This document shows positions 48,856-58,885 of a stretch of DNA of 64,000 bases, piece by piece (position 1 is the first letter of the stretch; every line of letters starts with the position of its first letter). Both the position numbers and the translations under genes were made by a program. Below the pieces are notes generated by a model. The model made no database searches. It was not told the DNA's origin and worked only from the letters and a program-made list of their open reading frames with translations. Source of the stretch: Alteromonas sp. KUL42. Lineage in GTDB: Bacteria; Pseudomonadota; Gammaproteobacteria; Enterobacterales; Alteromonadaceae. The stretch is taken from positions 1 to 64,000 of the forward strand of contig NZ_BJKK01000017.1 in NCBI RefSeq assembly GCF_006538325.1, read 5' to 3'.

Positions 48856-49838
48856 ACAGCCACACTAATACGCCAACGTCTTCTTCGCTCTTAGGCAACT
48901 TGCCATTTCCAGCAGAGTTATTTAACTCTATTGAAGTGGGCATTGTTATCTTGGATGGTGATTTCAAGGTACAGATGTGGAATAAGTTCATGGAAAACCA
49001 CGGTGGTAAACGCTCTGGTGAAATTGTCGGGCACAGCTTATTTACCCACTTTCCTGAGATAGAGGAGCAGTGGTTACGCACGAAAGTTGACCCTGTATTC
49101 AATCTGAAAAGCCCTGTATTCATTATATGGGAGCAGCGACCTTACTTATTTAAATTTGGTTGTAATCGACCGGTGACATGTGCTGCAGAGCACATGTACC
49201 AGAACGTGACTATGTTTCCGATAGTTGATGATCATGGAAATGTGAGCCAATTTTGCATGTTGGTTTACGATGTGACCGAACAGGCACTCGGAAAATTGGG
49301 GATGGAAATGCTCAATGGTGAGTTGGAAACCGCAAGTCGCGTAGATGGTCTTACGGGGTTGTACAATCGCCGGTATTGGCAAGAGCGCTTTGATGAAGTC
49401 TTTAAATTGTGTGTACGCCGAGATAAGCCCAGCACCGCAATGATGTTAGATATTGACCACTTCAAGCGCATCAACGATACCTATGGTCACCAAGCGGGTG
49501 ACAAAGTAATAAAAATGCTAGCGGCATTGATCAAACGCTGTATTCGAGAAACTGATTTGGCAGGGCGTTATGGTGGCGAGGAGTTTGCTATTATCTTGAC
49601 TGACTCGTCGGTAGATGACGCTAAAATTGTGGCTGAGCGCATTCGTCAACTTGCACAACGTTTGATGGTAGAACACGAAGGCGAAACCATTCAATTTACG
49701 GTTAGTCTCGGGTTGGCACAGTTTGACCCTGAGTTTTCTTCGGCTATGGCGTGGCTCGAATTAGCCGATCAAGCTTTATATACTGCAAAGCAAAACGGTC
49801 GTAATCAATTCCGAGTTTTTGCGCCAGCATTGGCATAG
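48852..49838 (+). CDS. Diguanylate cyclase with N-terminal PAS domain
   Basis: Makes c-di-GMP from two GTP. A PAS domain spans about residues 15-140 (FNSIEVGIVILDGDFKVQMWN) and GGDEF about 160-325. The active-site loop is GGEEF at 241-245, and RETD at 232-235 five residues before it is a product-inhibition I-site, so the enzyme is probably active and feedback-regulated. The genes just before (response regulator/CheC) and after (hybrid kinase, convergent) make a signalling cluster. No secretion signal or membrane helix is seen. Start overlaps the previous gene by 4 bp (ATGA). Confidence 0.93.
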   Translation: MNSHTNTPTSSSLLGNLPFPAELFNSIEVGIVILDGDFKVQMWNKFMENHGGKRSGEIVGHSLFTHFPEIEEQWLRTKVDPVFNLKSPVFIIWEQRPYLFKFGCNRPVTCAAEHMYQNVTMFPIVDDHGNVSQFCMLVYDVTEQALGKLGMEMLNGELETASRVDGLTGLYNRRYWQERFDEVFKLCVRRDKPSTAMMLDIDHFKRINDTYGHQAGDKVIKMLAALIKRCIRETDLAGRYGGEEFAIILTDSSVDDAKIVAERIRQLAQRLMVEHEGETIQFTVSLGLAQFDPEFSSAMAWLELADQALYTAKQNGRNQFRVFAPALA

Positions 49839-49841
49839 TGA

Positions 49842-52034
49842 TTATAGTGCCAGCTTCAAGGTATTTTTCAATTCTTGAAACGTTACAGGTTTAACTAAGT
49901 GATAGCGAATTCCTGCCTGTAACGACGCTTCCTTATCGTTGCGTCTAGCATTGGCCGTTAGCGCAATTATAGGTAGCAAAGGGTGGCGCTCCTTAACAAT
50001 TTTGGCTACTTCCAATCCGTTGATATCAGGTAAGTTGATATCGAGCAGCAAACATTCAAACTCGTTCTCATTGGTTTGGACTATCGCTTCTTCACCTGTG
50101 TAGCAAACTGTTACCTCATGCCCCATGCAAGAAAGCATGTATTGAACCATTTCAGCATTAATTGGTTCATCTTCCACTACGAGTATTTTGGCTTTTTTAA
50201 CATCGACAATCGCTTTAGCCTTTTGGGTTGCTAGTTGGTGTAAGGTATCAACAAAGCGATATTTATCTATTGGCTTCACAAAACTTTGAAATATAGATAA
50301 ATCCGTATTGGCAACAATATTGGCGATATCAGGTGTAGCGGAAAGTACAATGATGGGAGGAATACGCTCACCGAAAATGGCGTGCAGTGTTTTTACTAGC
50401 TCCAATCCTGTCATACCAGGCATATACAGGTCAGCAATAATTGCTGTAAATTGAAGTACATCATCGTGCAAGTTGAGTAGTTCTGCACCTGATGAAAACG
50501 TGCGTGCACTATACCCTTGTGTGGTGATCATAGCGTGTAAATGAAGTCTCGAAATTTCTAAATCGTCGACAATGGCAAATTTCGCATTAGATACGTGAAC
50601 TGCTTTGGCAGGTGGTATTTCAACGGGTTTAATGGGAAACAAAATTTTGAATTCAGAACCTACGTTTAATGTACTTGTTACGGTTACGGTACCGCCTAGC
50701 TTATCGAGACTGTGTTTCGCCACTGACAGACCAATACCCGCCCCCGCAAACTTTTTACTACTAGAATGATTACCCCTGTAGAATTTGTCGAAAATTTTTG
50801 TTTGTGCTTCATCGTTAATGCCGATACCAGTATCACTAATGATAACAACCAGAAAAACGCCGCGGTTTTTAACTTGTGTAGTAATAGTGACATCAATTAA
50901 CCCATTAGCAGTGAATTTAACGGCATTTTCCAACACATTAGTAATAACCTTCGATATCGCCGTGGGATCAGATTCAATGTAATGGGGCACACTGTGGCTG
51001 CAGTGCATATTGAAGTCGACTTTTTTATCTTTAAGTGCGACCGAGAATGGAGATATGCATTCATCCAGCAAACTGATCAAATCTAATTGCTGAAATAGCA
51101 AATCATCTTCTACATTATCGGTTAATAATTCGGTGAGATTATTGGTGAGATTTAATAGCCGGTAACTGGATTGTTCCGCTTGCTGAATCAGGCGCTCCTG
51201 GTGCGCTTTCATATTGGGTATTAACTCAAGGGCACTAATAATGGCGCTAATCGGTGCACGAAACTCGTGACTAATAAGCTGCAAGAATTCTTTCTTGTGT
51301 GTAGCGTCACTTTCTACCATTGCAACGCGTAAATGGGAACGGGTGAGTTTAGTAACGCGCTTGTGAGAGTGACTTTTATAAAACAACCATGTAAATAACT
51401 GTAAAAGTGCTAAAGAGAGTAATGAAAAAAACAATATCAACACAAGTTGCTGACGGCGATTAGATATCTCATCTATTAGTGATTGTTCTTCTACCTGCAT
51501 GGCGTTGATCATTGGCGTAAGTGTAAAGCCTGCATCTAGTAAGCTGATTACCTGCTCTTTTGGTACTTGTTTTAACGTAAATAGAAGAAGCAAAATATCT
51601 TGTACGACCCCGTGAGCTGAATCCCTATTTAAATTTGCTAATTTGATTTCAAAATTTTGAAAAGACAGTTCTTTGGGTACAAAGTGAGGGTCGATGTCTT
51701 GACTGAAGTATGCTTCAATCATGCTGTAGGTGGCTGATATATCTTTTTGTATTTGATTAAGCGCAGGAACGCTCCTCGCTGATTGGTAGTGATTTAAATG
51801 CTGCTCAGTGGCAACAATGTAATCTTCTAATTGGCTACGGGCCTTCAAAGCCAAAAGTGCTGTGTGTTGCAGGTTTAATGTATAGATCATCATGAGCAAG
51901 GTAATGACTACAATGATCCAAGTCGCGACTTTTATCTTAGAGTAAGCAAATGCGCGACTGATTAATTTGGATTGTCGACGAGAATTATTCACATTGGTTG
52001 TCAACGTAGCAGTTCCTTGCTTTTGTATTGCCAC
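49842..52034 (-). CDS. Hybrid sensor histidine kinase with two receiver domains
   Basis: A 730-aa kinase: membrane helices at about 37-55 and 198-218 flank a periplasmic sensor of about 140 residues; HisKA with H256 in QLISHEFRAPISA; HATPase about 360-470 (NVLENAVKFT, DTGIGI, GAGIGLSVAKHSL); two receivers at about 487-600 (IADLYMPGMTGLE) and 612-728 (LLLDINLPDINGLE). A phosphotransfer partner is not in the window. The GTG at 52034 is weakly supported and overlaps TAGGTG, so the start may lie further in. It is convergent with the diguanylate cyclase, 3 bp apart, and the two could act in one pathway. Confidence 0.9.
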   Translation of the reverse strand: MAIQKQGTATLTTNVNNSRRQSKLISRAFAYSKIKVATWIIVVITLLMMIYTLNLQHTALLALKARSQLEDYIVATEQHLNHYQSARSVPALNQIQKDISATYSMIEAYFSQDIDPHFVPKELSFQNFEIKLANLNRDSAHGVVQDILLLLFTLKQVPKEQVISLLDAGFTLTPMINAMQVEEQSLIDEISNRRQQLVLILFFSLLSLALLQLFTWLFYKSHSHKRVTKLTRSHLRVAMVESDATHKKEFLQLISHEFRAPISAIISALELIPNMKAHQERLIQQAEQSSYRLLNLTNNLTELLTDNVEDDLLFQQLDLISLLDECISPFSVALKDKKVDFNMHCSHSVPHYIESDPTAISKVITNVLENAVKFTANGLIDVTITTQVKNRGVFLVVIISDTGIGINDEAQTKIFDKFYRGNHSSSKKFAGAGIGLSVAKHSLDKLGGTVTVTSTLNVGSEFKILFPIKPVEIPPAKAVHVSNAKFAIVDDLEISRLHLHAMITTQGYSARTFSSGAELLNLHDDVLQFTAIIADLYMPGMTGLELVKTLHAIFGERIPPIIVLSATPDIANIVANTDLSIFQSFVKPIDKYRFVDTLHQLATQKAKAIVDVKKAKILVVEDEPINAEMVQYMLSCMGHEVTVCYTGEEAIVQTNENEFECLLLDINLPDINGLEVAKIVKERHPLLPIIALTANARRNDKEASLQAGIRYHLVKPVTFQELKNTLKLAL

Positions 52035-52160
52035 CTAAATTAGCCAGAAATACTGCATGACAAACACCAAAGGTTAGCAGGCTTTACTCCTGCCTCTTAT
52101 GCATCTGGCACCCTTGCTCTTTAACTGTAGATAATTTACACGGACTTGCAAGGGGCGTTG

Positions 52161-53540
52161 TTAATTATTTGAACATTCAACTTTTTTTATGTCTTCCCGA
52201 ATGCTGTATAAAAAGCAAAGGCTTGGTATCACCATTAGGGCTGTACATACAAAGAATAAACTCCAGTTTCCATCCAATGCGTCAACAAAAAGCCCACTAC
52301 TCGATGCCACTAGTGTGCGACCAGCTACACTCAGTGATGCCATCAGTGCATATTGGGTGGCACTGAATGCGCGATTACACAGTAAGGAAATAAAGGCCAC
52401 CATGGCTACCGTGCTCCAAGCACCGGTAAACCCATCAACAATAACGGTTACAGCCAATAGTGAAGTAGAAGGGCCAGTCTGCGCTATAACCGCGAAAAGC
52501 AAGTTAGAAGCTGCCATCGCAATACCGGCAATCATAAGGCCTTTATAGATGCCATAACGGATATTGACGATACCGCCTAGAATGGAAAAGAGAATTGTTA
52601 CCCACCAATTTAGCAGTTTTGAGTACGTGGCAATGTCACTATTGGAAAATCCGACTTCCTTGTAAAATACAATGCTCATTCTTCCCAAAAACGCTTCACC
52701 TATCTTAAATAGGAAGATAAATAGTAAAAAAGACGCGGCTAACTTCACGCCATTTCTACTGAAAAATTCTGCGAAAGGGGTAACTAGGGTCGATTTCAAC
52801 CAATACCCCAGTGAAGATTGTGTTGATTGCTTATGGCTAACACGGTCAAGCAGTGCTTCTCTGTCTACGATTGGCTCTTGGGTAAAGAGTGTGGCGAGCA
52901 TAAGTAACAGCATAAAGCCCGCCAGTAATAAATACATGCTTGGCCAAGTCCAGGTAGTCATGTCGGCGAGGAAGAAAGGAATAGCGCCCAACCCTCCGTA
53001 GCCAGTCCACCAACCCGCGGTAGCAACAGATGAGGCGGCAGACATACCATCTCTATCATTTTCTGCAATGGTATCTATTCTGAAACCGTCTATAGCAATA
53101 TCTTGGGTGGCTGACGCAATGGCAATAAAAAGCCCGACAAGGGCCACGTAATACAAGTCGCTTTCAGCGCGCAATAAAGACATGGTTAAACAGCACATAA
53201 CAATCAAACTTTGCATGGCGAATATCCAACCTCGACGCTGCCCAAGCATAGGGGGCTTGAGTTTGTCCACCAAGGGAGACCACAAAAAATTGAACGAGTA
53301 AGTGGCGAAAATCATGCCGAATAAGCCTATGGCAGAACGTGATAGCCCTTCATCTTTCAGCCAAGCAGAAAGGACCGAGCCAATCATTATCCACGGAAAG
53401 CCGCTTGATACACCGAAGAAGAAGATACTTAAAAAGCGTTTGTCGTTATAGGTTTTGATTGCAGCTAACAAGAATTCCGCCTTTGGCCAAGTCGCAAAAA
53501 CAATATTGAGCCACGATAGGGCGTGTTTAGCAACAAGCAA
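52161..53540 (-). CDS. ampG: AmpG-like muropeptide permease (MFS)
   Basis: An inner-membrane permease of about twelve helices that takes up GlcNAc-1,6-anhydro-muropeptides for cell wall recycling. The AmpG-type pattern FGVSSGFPWIMIGSVLSAWLKDEG and FLWSPLVDKLKPP is at about residues 37-95, and SATQDIAIDGFRID follows. The start is unclear: the reading from TTG at 53540 has about 24 extra residues compared with relatives, and a TTG about 70 bp downstream, after AGGCGG, is an alternative. About 459 aa at most. The Slt transglycosylase at 6131 makes its substrates. Upstream gene at 53577 is close on the same strand. Confidence 0.85.
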   Translation of the reverse strand: MLVAKHALSWLNIVFATWPKAEFLLAAIKTYNDKRFLSIFFFGVSSGFPWIMIGSVLSAWLKDEGLSRSAIGLFGMIFATYSFNFLWSPLVDKLKPPMLGQRRGWIFAMQSLIVMCCLTMSLLRAESDLYYVALVGLFIAIASATQDIAIDGFRIDTIAENDRDGMSAASSVATAGWWTGYGGLGAIPFFLADMTTWTWPSMYLLLAGFMLLLMLATLFTQEPIVDREALLDRVSHKQSTQSSLGYWLKSTLVTPFAEFFSRNGVKLAASFLLFIFLFKIGEAFLGRMSIVFYKEVGFSNSDIATYSKLLNWWVTILFSILGGIVNIRYGIYKGLMIAGIAMAASNLLFAVIAQTGPSTSLLAVTVIVDGFTGAWSTVAMVAFISLLCNRAFSATQYALMASLSVAGRTLVASSSGLFVDALDGNWSLFFVCTALMVIPSLCFLYSIREDIKKVECSNN

Positions 53541-53576
53541 TCTTATGTTGCTACTTCAAGAATAGAAAAAGAAAAG

Positions 53577-53900
53577 TTACGGGCGTACACCAACACAGTC
53601 TAGCGGACAGTGACCTAATCCTTCTAAGTAGCTTACGCAATTTTTGAGCTCGTCAATAAGATACTCATCATGCATGAGTTTGTCTTCTCCCCAATAATGC
53701 ACTTGGTGCAACAGGTGCCAAAAGACGCGCTCTTTTGGTGTGTAAGGCTGTGTCAATGTGTAATCAATCTGGCCCCACTCTTCCATACTATCCCAGAAGA
53801 ATAGTTCTAGCTCTTCCAGAGGAAGCTCTCCTAGCCAGAATGCTTTCAAATAAAAACACAGTTGCTTCGCTTTACTATCTACAAAATATTGAACAGTCAC
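53577..53900 (-). CDS. Hypothetical protein, acidic and tryptophan-rich (107 aa)
   Basis: I do not recognise the family. The protein is 107 aa and acidic, rich in aromatic residues (WGQIDYTLTQPYTPKERVFW, HQVHYWGEDKL), with no membrane helix or signal. Cysteines appear near the end (NCVSYLEGLGHCPLDC) and could bind metal. It starts with GTG at 53900 without a clear ribosome site. It lies 36 bp upstream of the AmpG-like gene on the same strand, so co-transcription is possible. Its compact, well-formed coding pattern makes it likely real. Confidence 0.65.
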   Translation of the reverse strand: MTVQYFVDSKAKQLCFYLKAFWLGELPLEELELFFWDSMEEWGQIDYTLTQPYTPKERVFWHLLHQVHYWGEDKLMHDEYLIDELKNCVSYLEGLGHCPLDCVGVRP

Positions 53901-54043
53901 GAGGAACCCAACCGTATTTGCTTGGTGTATTTATTATAGTTCATAACCATCTTACTGCTTAATTAGAGGGTACTGCTTTTTTATTAGCAATTACTAGGTA
54001 ATTGTTTTGGGTGCTAATTTAGCCTATACCCTGAAAACAAAAA

Positions 54044-54946
54044 TTACCAGCCAAGATAGCGAGTCCATCCAATTGTACTGCTTGCAACAAGTTGAATATG
54101 TGGTGGTTTTTGATTTTGATTGGCGCTTATCGCCAACACATGTGTGGGGATAATAATTTGTCGGTAGTGAATCTTCAATGCATTTTGAGCACTAATTCTT
54201 CGTCTGTCTAGCGTATCTTGTGTCCAATCGTTAAACCCTTCCAAAGAAAGGTCAAGCAGTGGATATTCGGCTTGCGCAATGTTGTCTATGATGAGGTCGT
54301 TTACAGTGGTATCAGGCCAGAAAGGTGAAATTGCAATTAACGTATCAGGGTGAAGTGTCTCTTGGTCTTTGGTAACTGCAAGGTAAGTTGCCGCCAGCAT
54401 GCCTTGAGCAATGACCATGCGATAGCCTTGCCTTCCTTGTAGATAATTGTTAAGAGCATTCAGTTGAAGTGCAAGCTGTGTAGATGTAGCGTCGAAATCG
54501 AGGTATTGGGTTAGCTGGTTACTGCGTGGATGGATTTTATTGGCAGCTTGTTGCTCTGGCGAGCTCGTTGCTAGGCTGTCTGTTGATGAATTTGCAACTG
54601 ATGAGTCACCTTGTGTATCAGCGTCAATGACATCCTTGGTAGGCAAATTAAAAGGGCTTAGCACCACATTCCAACCTTTTTCAGACAATAACTGCGCCAA
54701 CGTATTGCCCTGTGCCAATGTTAAGCTGGAAGGAAAGGGTTCTGTTAGCAGGACTGCTGTACCTAACGGGAGTGGTGTATGAGCCTCTAATTCAATAACG
54801 GGAATGGTTAACTCACCGGCGAGCAACTCTTTCACCTCTCCGGGCAAATAGGCGTTGCTAATATCTGTGAAAAAGTCGTTCGACGCACGCACCGATATTG
54901 ATAAAAGCAACGTTATTAACAGAAAGGTAAAAGCGCGTAGTTTCAT
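54044..54946 (-). CDS. DUF3530-like periplasmic protein (alpha/beta hydrolase-like)
   Basis: A 300-aa protein with an N-terminal signal (KLRAFTFLLITLLLSISVRAS). The rest has an alpha/beta hydrolase look: VLLTEPFPSSLT, then GYRMVIAQGMLAATYLAV (about 175-192) at the place of a nucleophile elbow, with AQGMLA lacking a serine, and HVLAISANQNQKPPHI near the end. These features match the uncharacterised DUF3530 family. An insertion rich in S, T and A (about 112-135) is low complexity. The lack of the catalytic serine suggests a non-enzymatic or altered role. A single-gene unit. Confidence 0.7.
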   Translation of the reverse strand: MKLRAFTFLLITLLLSISVRASNDFFTDISNAYLPGEVKELLAGELTIPVIELEAHTPLPLGTAVLLTEPFPSSLTLAQGNTLAQLLSEKGWNVVLSPFNLPTKDVIDADTQGDSSVANSSTDSLATSSPEQQAANKIHPRSNQLTQYLDFDATSTQLALQLNALNNYLQGRQGYRMVIAQGMLAATYLAVTKDQETLHPDTLIAISPFWPDTTVNDLIIDNIAQAEYPLLDLSLEGFNDWTQDTLDRRRISAQNALKIHYRQIIIPTHVLAISANQNQKPPHIQLVASSTIGWTRYLGW

Positions 54947-55120
54947 CGACTATTCGTGACCTCAAAATGATGAATAAAAGGATACTTTTAGTGTATCGGC
55001 ACAAGAATAGAAATCTACACTCATTTACTACACCCTGAGAGGGTAGACTCCTATGCGGATTGCCATTAGCCCTTGGGCTAGTTTTTATTTCATCGACATA
55101 TACAACGAACTACCACGTTG

Positions 55121-55843
55121 TTATGCTTCGGTAGTTTCGTCTGAAAGCGGCTCGGGACAATAATTGGAAAACGGAAGCTTACTATTAAATATAAGCCATT
55201 CGTTTTTTGTCGGGTGTGTAAGGCACAAACTCTCAGCATGTAGTTGTAAACGAGGCGCCATGGCCAGCGCATCTGCATGTGCATAGAGACGGTCGCCTAG
55301 AATGGGGTGCCCCAATGCAAGCATGTGCACTCGTAATTGGTGCGAACGCCCTGTGATTGGATGTAACGCAACTAAGGTGAATGGACGATTTTCGCCATCA
55401 TTTGTGCGCTCAATCACCTCAAAACGCGTACATGCTGGCTTGCCGCGTTCATGGTCAACCATTTGTTTGGGGCGGTTCGGCCAATCGCAAATAAGTGGTA
55501 ATTCTACTTTTCCACTGTCTTGTAACACGTGACCATATACCTTTGCGAAATAGCGTTTCTTCGTTTGGCGAAACTCAAATTGTTTGGATATATTGCGATG
55601 ACTGTCTTTGTTTAGCGCAAGCACTATCAAACCCGATGTGGCCATGTCTAACCTATGTACAACGGTTGCCGTTGGATATACACGGTTGACCCGAGTAATA
55701 AGTGCATCGCGGTGCTCTAAGGCTTTACCGGGTACGCTTAAAAGGCCACTGGGTTTTTGCATTACTAGCATGTCCTCATCTCGATAAAGAAAATCGAGAT
55801 AAGGTGTTAGTGGAGGATTATAAACAAAGTCAGGGTTAGCCAT
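55121..55843 (-). CDS. rluA: Dual-specificity RNA pseudouridine synthase RluA
   Basis: Makes pseudouridine at U746 of 23S rRNA and U32 of several tRNAs in E. coli. The catalytic aspartate is D66 in VVHRLDMATSG; GRSHQLRVHMLALGHPILGD is the other family motif. At 240 aa it is a little longer than E. coli RluA. It follows rapA directly, with start and stop overlapping (position 55843), the E. coli arrangement, which supports RluA rather than RluC/D. No S4 domain, as expected. Confidence 0.93.
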   Translation of the reverse strand: MANPDFVYNPPLTPYLDFLYRDEDMLVMQKPSGLLSVPGKALEHRDALITRVNRVYPTATVVHRLDMATSGLIVLALNKDSHRNISKQFEFRQTKKRYFAKVYGHVLQDSGKVELPLICDWPNRPKQMVDHERGKPACTRFEVIERTNDGENRPFTLVALHPITGRSHQLRVHMLALGHPILGDRLYAHADALAMAPRLQLHAESLCLTHPTKNEWLIFNSKLPFSNYCPEPLSDETTEA

Positions 55844-58686
55844 TATGGATTGTTCACCACAATGCGAAGCGCATCTAATTGCACATCGGCACTTTGAATG
55901 ACTTTATCCAGCGCATTCATTTGCATCTCTATAAACTCAATTTCACTGTCACGCACCGCTGGGTTGCGTTTTTGCAGATCTTTAAGTCGTTGTATTTCTG
56001 CGTTTAGCGTATTGTGCATGGTAGCAAGCGCATCGTGCTGTTTTTGATTGGCTTGCTGGTGGGCCAACTTGCGTGCTTTTTCAATAGCCAATTCCAAAGG
56101 TTGCTGCAGCGCTTTGATAAGTTGAGCTGATATCTTTCTTCCCACCTTGCGTTTCACATCAAAGCTTAAGTCTGACGCTTTACCTTGTGCATCTAGACAA
56201 ATTCTAACCGGTGTTTGAGGCAAGAAGCGGCCCAGCTGCAAAGATTTAGGCGCTTGGGCGTGCAATACGAAAAGCGCTTCAACCCAATAAGCACCTTTAG
56301 GCAGTGAAGGTTCGGCAATAAAACCAATGCTACTTTTGCCATGAACATCTGTCAGTACAACGTCTATTGCTGTATGAACAAGTGGGTGATCCCAGCTCAA
56401 AAACTGGACATTTTCCAAAGTGGTGGCAACACGACGTTTGTACGTTACCGTCATACCCTCTGGGTCGAGCCCCGGCAATTGACTTACCATCGATTCCGTT
56501 GGCATCAAGATAAAACAGTCATTACCTTTCTCGTCTTGTTGCACGCCAATTGCATCGAATACTCTGCCCATAAATCGTGACAAGTCTTGCTCGCTATCTA
56601 ACGTGATGATGTCTTCAAGTAATTGTTCTACCCGTCCTTCACCTGAAGCGTTTAATTCAAGCAAGCGGTCACGGCCGGCTTCTAACTGTGCGACTAATTG
56701 ACTGTTTAAGGTAACGCTCATGTTTACTAGGTCGTTACGCGCACTGCTATCATCTGGGTGCAAACATGCACCAATGAGAATGGGCTTAACATCCTCAAAA
56801 ACCCCTGAACCCGTTGGACAGGTTTTTTCAAAGGCGTTTAGGCCTTCGTGGTACCAATCTAACAATACGTGCTGGGCTGTTTTGGCAAGGTAAGGCACGT
56901 GAATTTGTACGGTTTGGGTTTGACCAATACGATCTAAACGTCCAATTCGCTGTTCTAATAAGTCCGGCGTAATGGGTAAATCAAATAACACCAAATGATG
57001 TGCGAATTGAAAGTTTCGTCCTTCACTGCCAATTTCACTACACAGTAAAATTTGCGCACCGTCTTCTTCATCGGCAAAGTAATGGGCAGCCTTATCGCGC
57101 TCAACTATACTCATTCCTTCGTGGAATACGCTGTGACGAATACCTGTTTGCGTGCGGATAACTTCACCGAGCTGTTGAGCGGTGCGAGCACTTGCGCAAA
57201 TAAGCAGTATTTTCTCTGGCTTTACGTCCTGCATAAAGTTAAGTAACCACGACACGCGAGGATCCTGCTTAGTCCAGCTATTTACCACACTAGCCATGCG
57301 CTCTGGGTATAAAGAATAGGTTAGGTCGCCGCCTTTCACAGCTTCGCTATACACCTCAGGAAGAGGCAGTTCATAGGCATTTAACTTACGCTCAGGAAAC
57401 CCTTCAATGTTTGCACGGCGGTTCCTAAACAACATGCGTCCTGTACCGTGACAGTCGATAAGTTGGTGTAGCAAGTTGTGGCGATTTTCTGCGTTTGTTA
57501 GGTCGCCGGCGTGTGCCATAACATCAGGGGCAAACTCTTTTAGCTTGGCCTGTTGTTTTTCATTGGGCTCGGCATCTGATAAAAGCGGTGCTACCGCATC
57601 GGCTAATTGACTGTACTTTGACTCTTCTTCTAAGAACGCGTCGTAGCTGTGGAAGCGGGCAGAGTCTAATAAGCGCAAACGCGCAAAATGACTTTCATGA
57701 CCTAGTTGATCAGGCGTTGCGGTGAGCAGTAATACGCCCGGGGTTTGACTCGCCAATGCTTCTACGCATAAATACTCAGCAGATGGAGCATCACTTGACC
57801 AAGCAAGATGGTGCGCTTCATCAACGACCATCAAATCCCAGCTTGCCGATTGAATTTGCTGCTGTCGTTTGGGGTTTTGACTCAAGAAGTCAATGCTACA
57901 CAGTACCAGTTGATCATTCTCAAATGGATTTACCTCACCATTTTCAGATGCTTCACTTTCTTCAAGTGCTTCGCAGCGACTTTCATCATAAATTGCAAAC
58001 GGCAAATTTACGCGGCGTAGCATTTCGACTAACCACTGATGAACTAATGAGTCAGGTACTAAAATGAGAATGCGTTCAGCTCGGCCGGTTTTGATTTGCT
58101 GGTGAATGATTAGCGCAGCTTCAATGGTTTTACCCAATCCTACTTCATCGGCCAATAACACACGTGGCGCATGACGGCCGCCAACTTCAGAGGCAATGTG
58201 AAGCTGGTGCGGAATAAGTGAAATTCGTGCGCCAGCTAACCCAATGGTATTGGAACGCAGGTAGTCATATTGGTAATCGAGTGCGCGCTCGCGCAGGTCA
58301 AACCATTTAGGGTGGTCAAGTTGCTGACTGAATAAGCGCTTTTCAGGTTGGTTAAGGCGAATGTGATGGTCAAGCATGGTTTCAGGCAAGCGAGCATCGG
58401 CTTTTGTGTCTTCACGTAAGCCGTGATAAATGAATACACCCTGACTTTCTTCCTTTTCCGTGATAGTCATTTCCCAGCCATCTTGGCTTTTTACTGTCTC
58501 ACCAATTTCAAAAACAAGGCGGGTTAATGGCGCTTCTTGCTTGGTATAAATACGTGCATCACCTGTTGCTGGATAGAGGACTTCCACTGAGCGAAAATCG
58601 ACGCCAATAATGGCTCCCAAACCCAATTCGGTTTCTGTATTACTTAACCAACGCTGACCAACTGAAAATTGACTATCTGAACTCAT
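55843..58686 (-). CDS. rapA: RNA polymerase-associated ATPase RapA (HepA)
   Basis: A Swi2/Snf2-type ATPase that binds core RNA polymerase and helps release stalled polymerase. It is 947 aa, close to E. coli 968. Tudor-like N-terminal domains (1-110), the helicase core with DEVGLGKT (180-187) and DEAH (289-292), then the second half with RIGRLDRIGQTQ (about 585). The start is the ATG at 58686, close to the E. coli start and preceded by AAGGTTGG. It forms an operon with rluA. Confidence 0.96.
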   Translation of the reverse strand: MSSDSQFSVGQRWLSNTETELGLGAIIGVDFRSVEVLYPATGDARIYTKQEAPLTRLVFEIGETVKSQDGWEMTITEKEESQGVFIYHGLREDTKADARLPETMLDHHIRLNQPEKRLFSQQLDHPKWFDLRERALDYQYDYLRSNTIGLAGARISLIPHQLHIASEVGGRHAPRVLLADEVGLGKTIEAALIIHQQIKTGRAERILILVPDSLVHQWLVEMLRRVNLPFAIYDESRCEALEESEASENGEVNPFENDQLVLCSIDFLSQNPKRQQQIQSASWDLMVVDEAHHLAWSSDAPSAEYLCVEALASQTPGVLLLTATPDQLGHESHFARLRLLDSARFHSYDAFLEEESKYSQLADAVAPLLSDAEPNEKQQAKLKEFAPDVMAHAGDLTNAENRHNLLHQLIDCHGTGRMLFRNRRANIEGFPERKLNAYELPLPEVYSEAVKGGDLTYSLYPERMASVVNSWTKQDPRVSWLLNFMQDVKPEKILLICASARTAQQLGEVIRTQTGIRHSVFHEGMSIVERDKAAHYFADEEDGAQILLCSEIGSEGRNFQFAHHLVLFDLPITPDLLEQRIGRLDRIGQTQTVQIHVPYLAKTAQHVLLDWYHEGLNAFEKTCPTGSGVFEDVKPILIGACLHPDDSSARNDLVNMSVTLNSQLVAQLEAGRDRLLELNASGEGRVEQLLEDIITLDSEQDLSRFMGRVFDAIGVQQDEKGNDCFILMPTESMVSQLPGLDPEGMTVTYKRRVATTLENVQFLSWDHPLVHTAIDVVLTDVHGKSSIGFIAEPSLPKGAYWVEALFVLHAQAPKSLQLGRFLPQTPVRICLDAQGKASDLSFDVKRKVGRKISAQLIKALQQPLELAIEKARKLAHQQANQKQHDALATMHNTLNAEIQRLKDLQKRNPAVRDSEIEFIEMQMNALDKVIQSADVQLDALRIVVNNP

Positions 58687-58885
58687 AAATCACCAACCTT
58701 TTTTACGGGGGCGGTATTGTACGCATTGCATTGTGATAAGTCATTAATACTAGCTTATTTGATTTCAGTTGCAGAGGAAGAGCGGTTAAGCTTGCTTTGT
58801 CACAGTGTTAACGTAAAACTGTCGTATCAATGTCTAGACTAATTTCCTACCGTTAGTTCACGCGATTAACGAAAGGAGACGCGAG

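Noticed and set aside
52035-52160. Hairpin GCAGG...CCTGC before the hybrid kinase, considered as a c-di-GMP riboswitch
   Set aside because: The surrounding bases lack the conserved GEMM core; only a short stem is visible.
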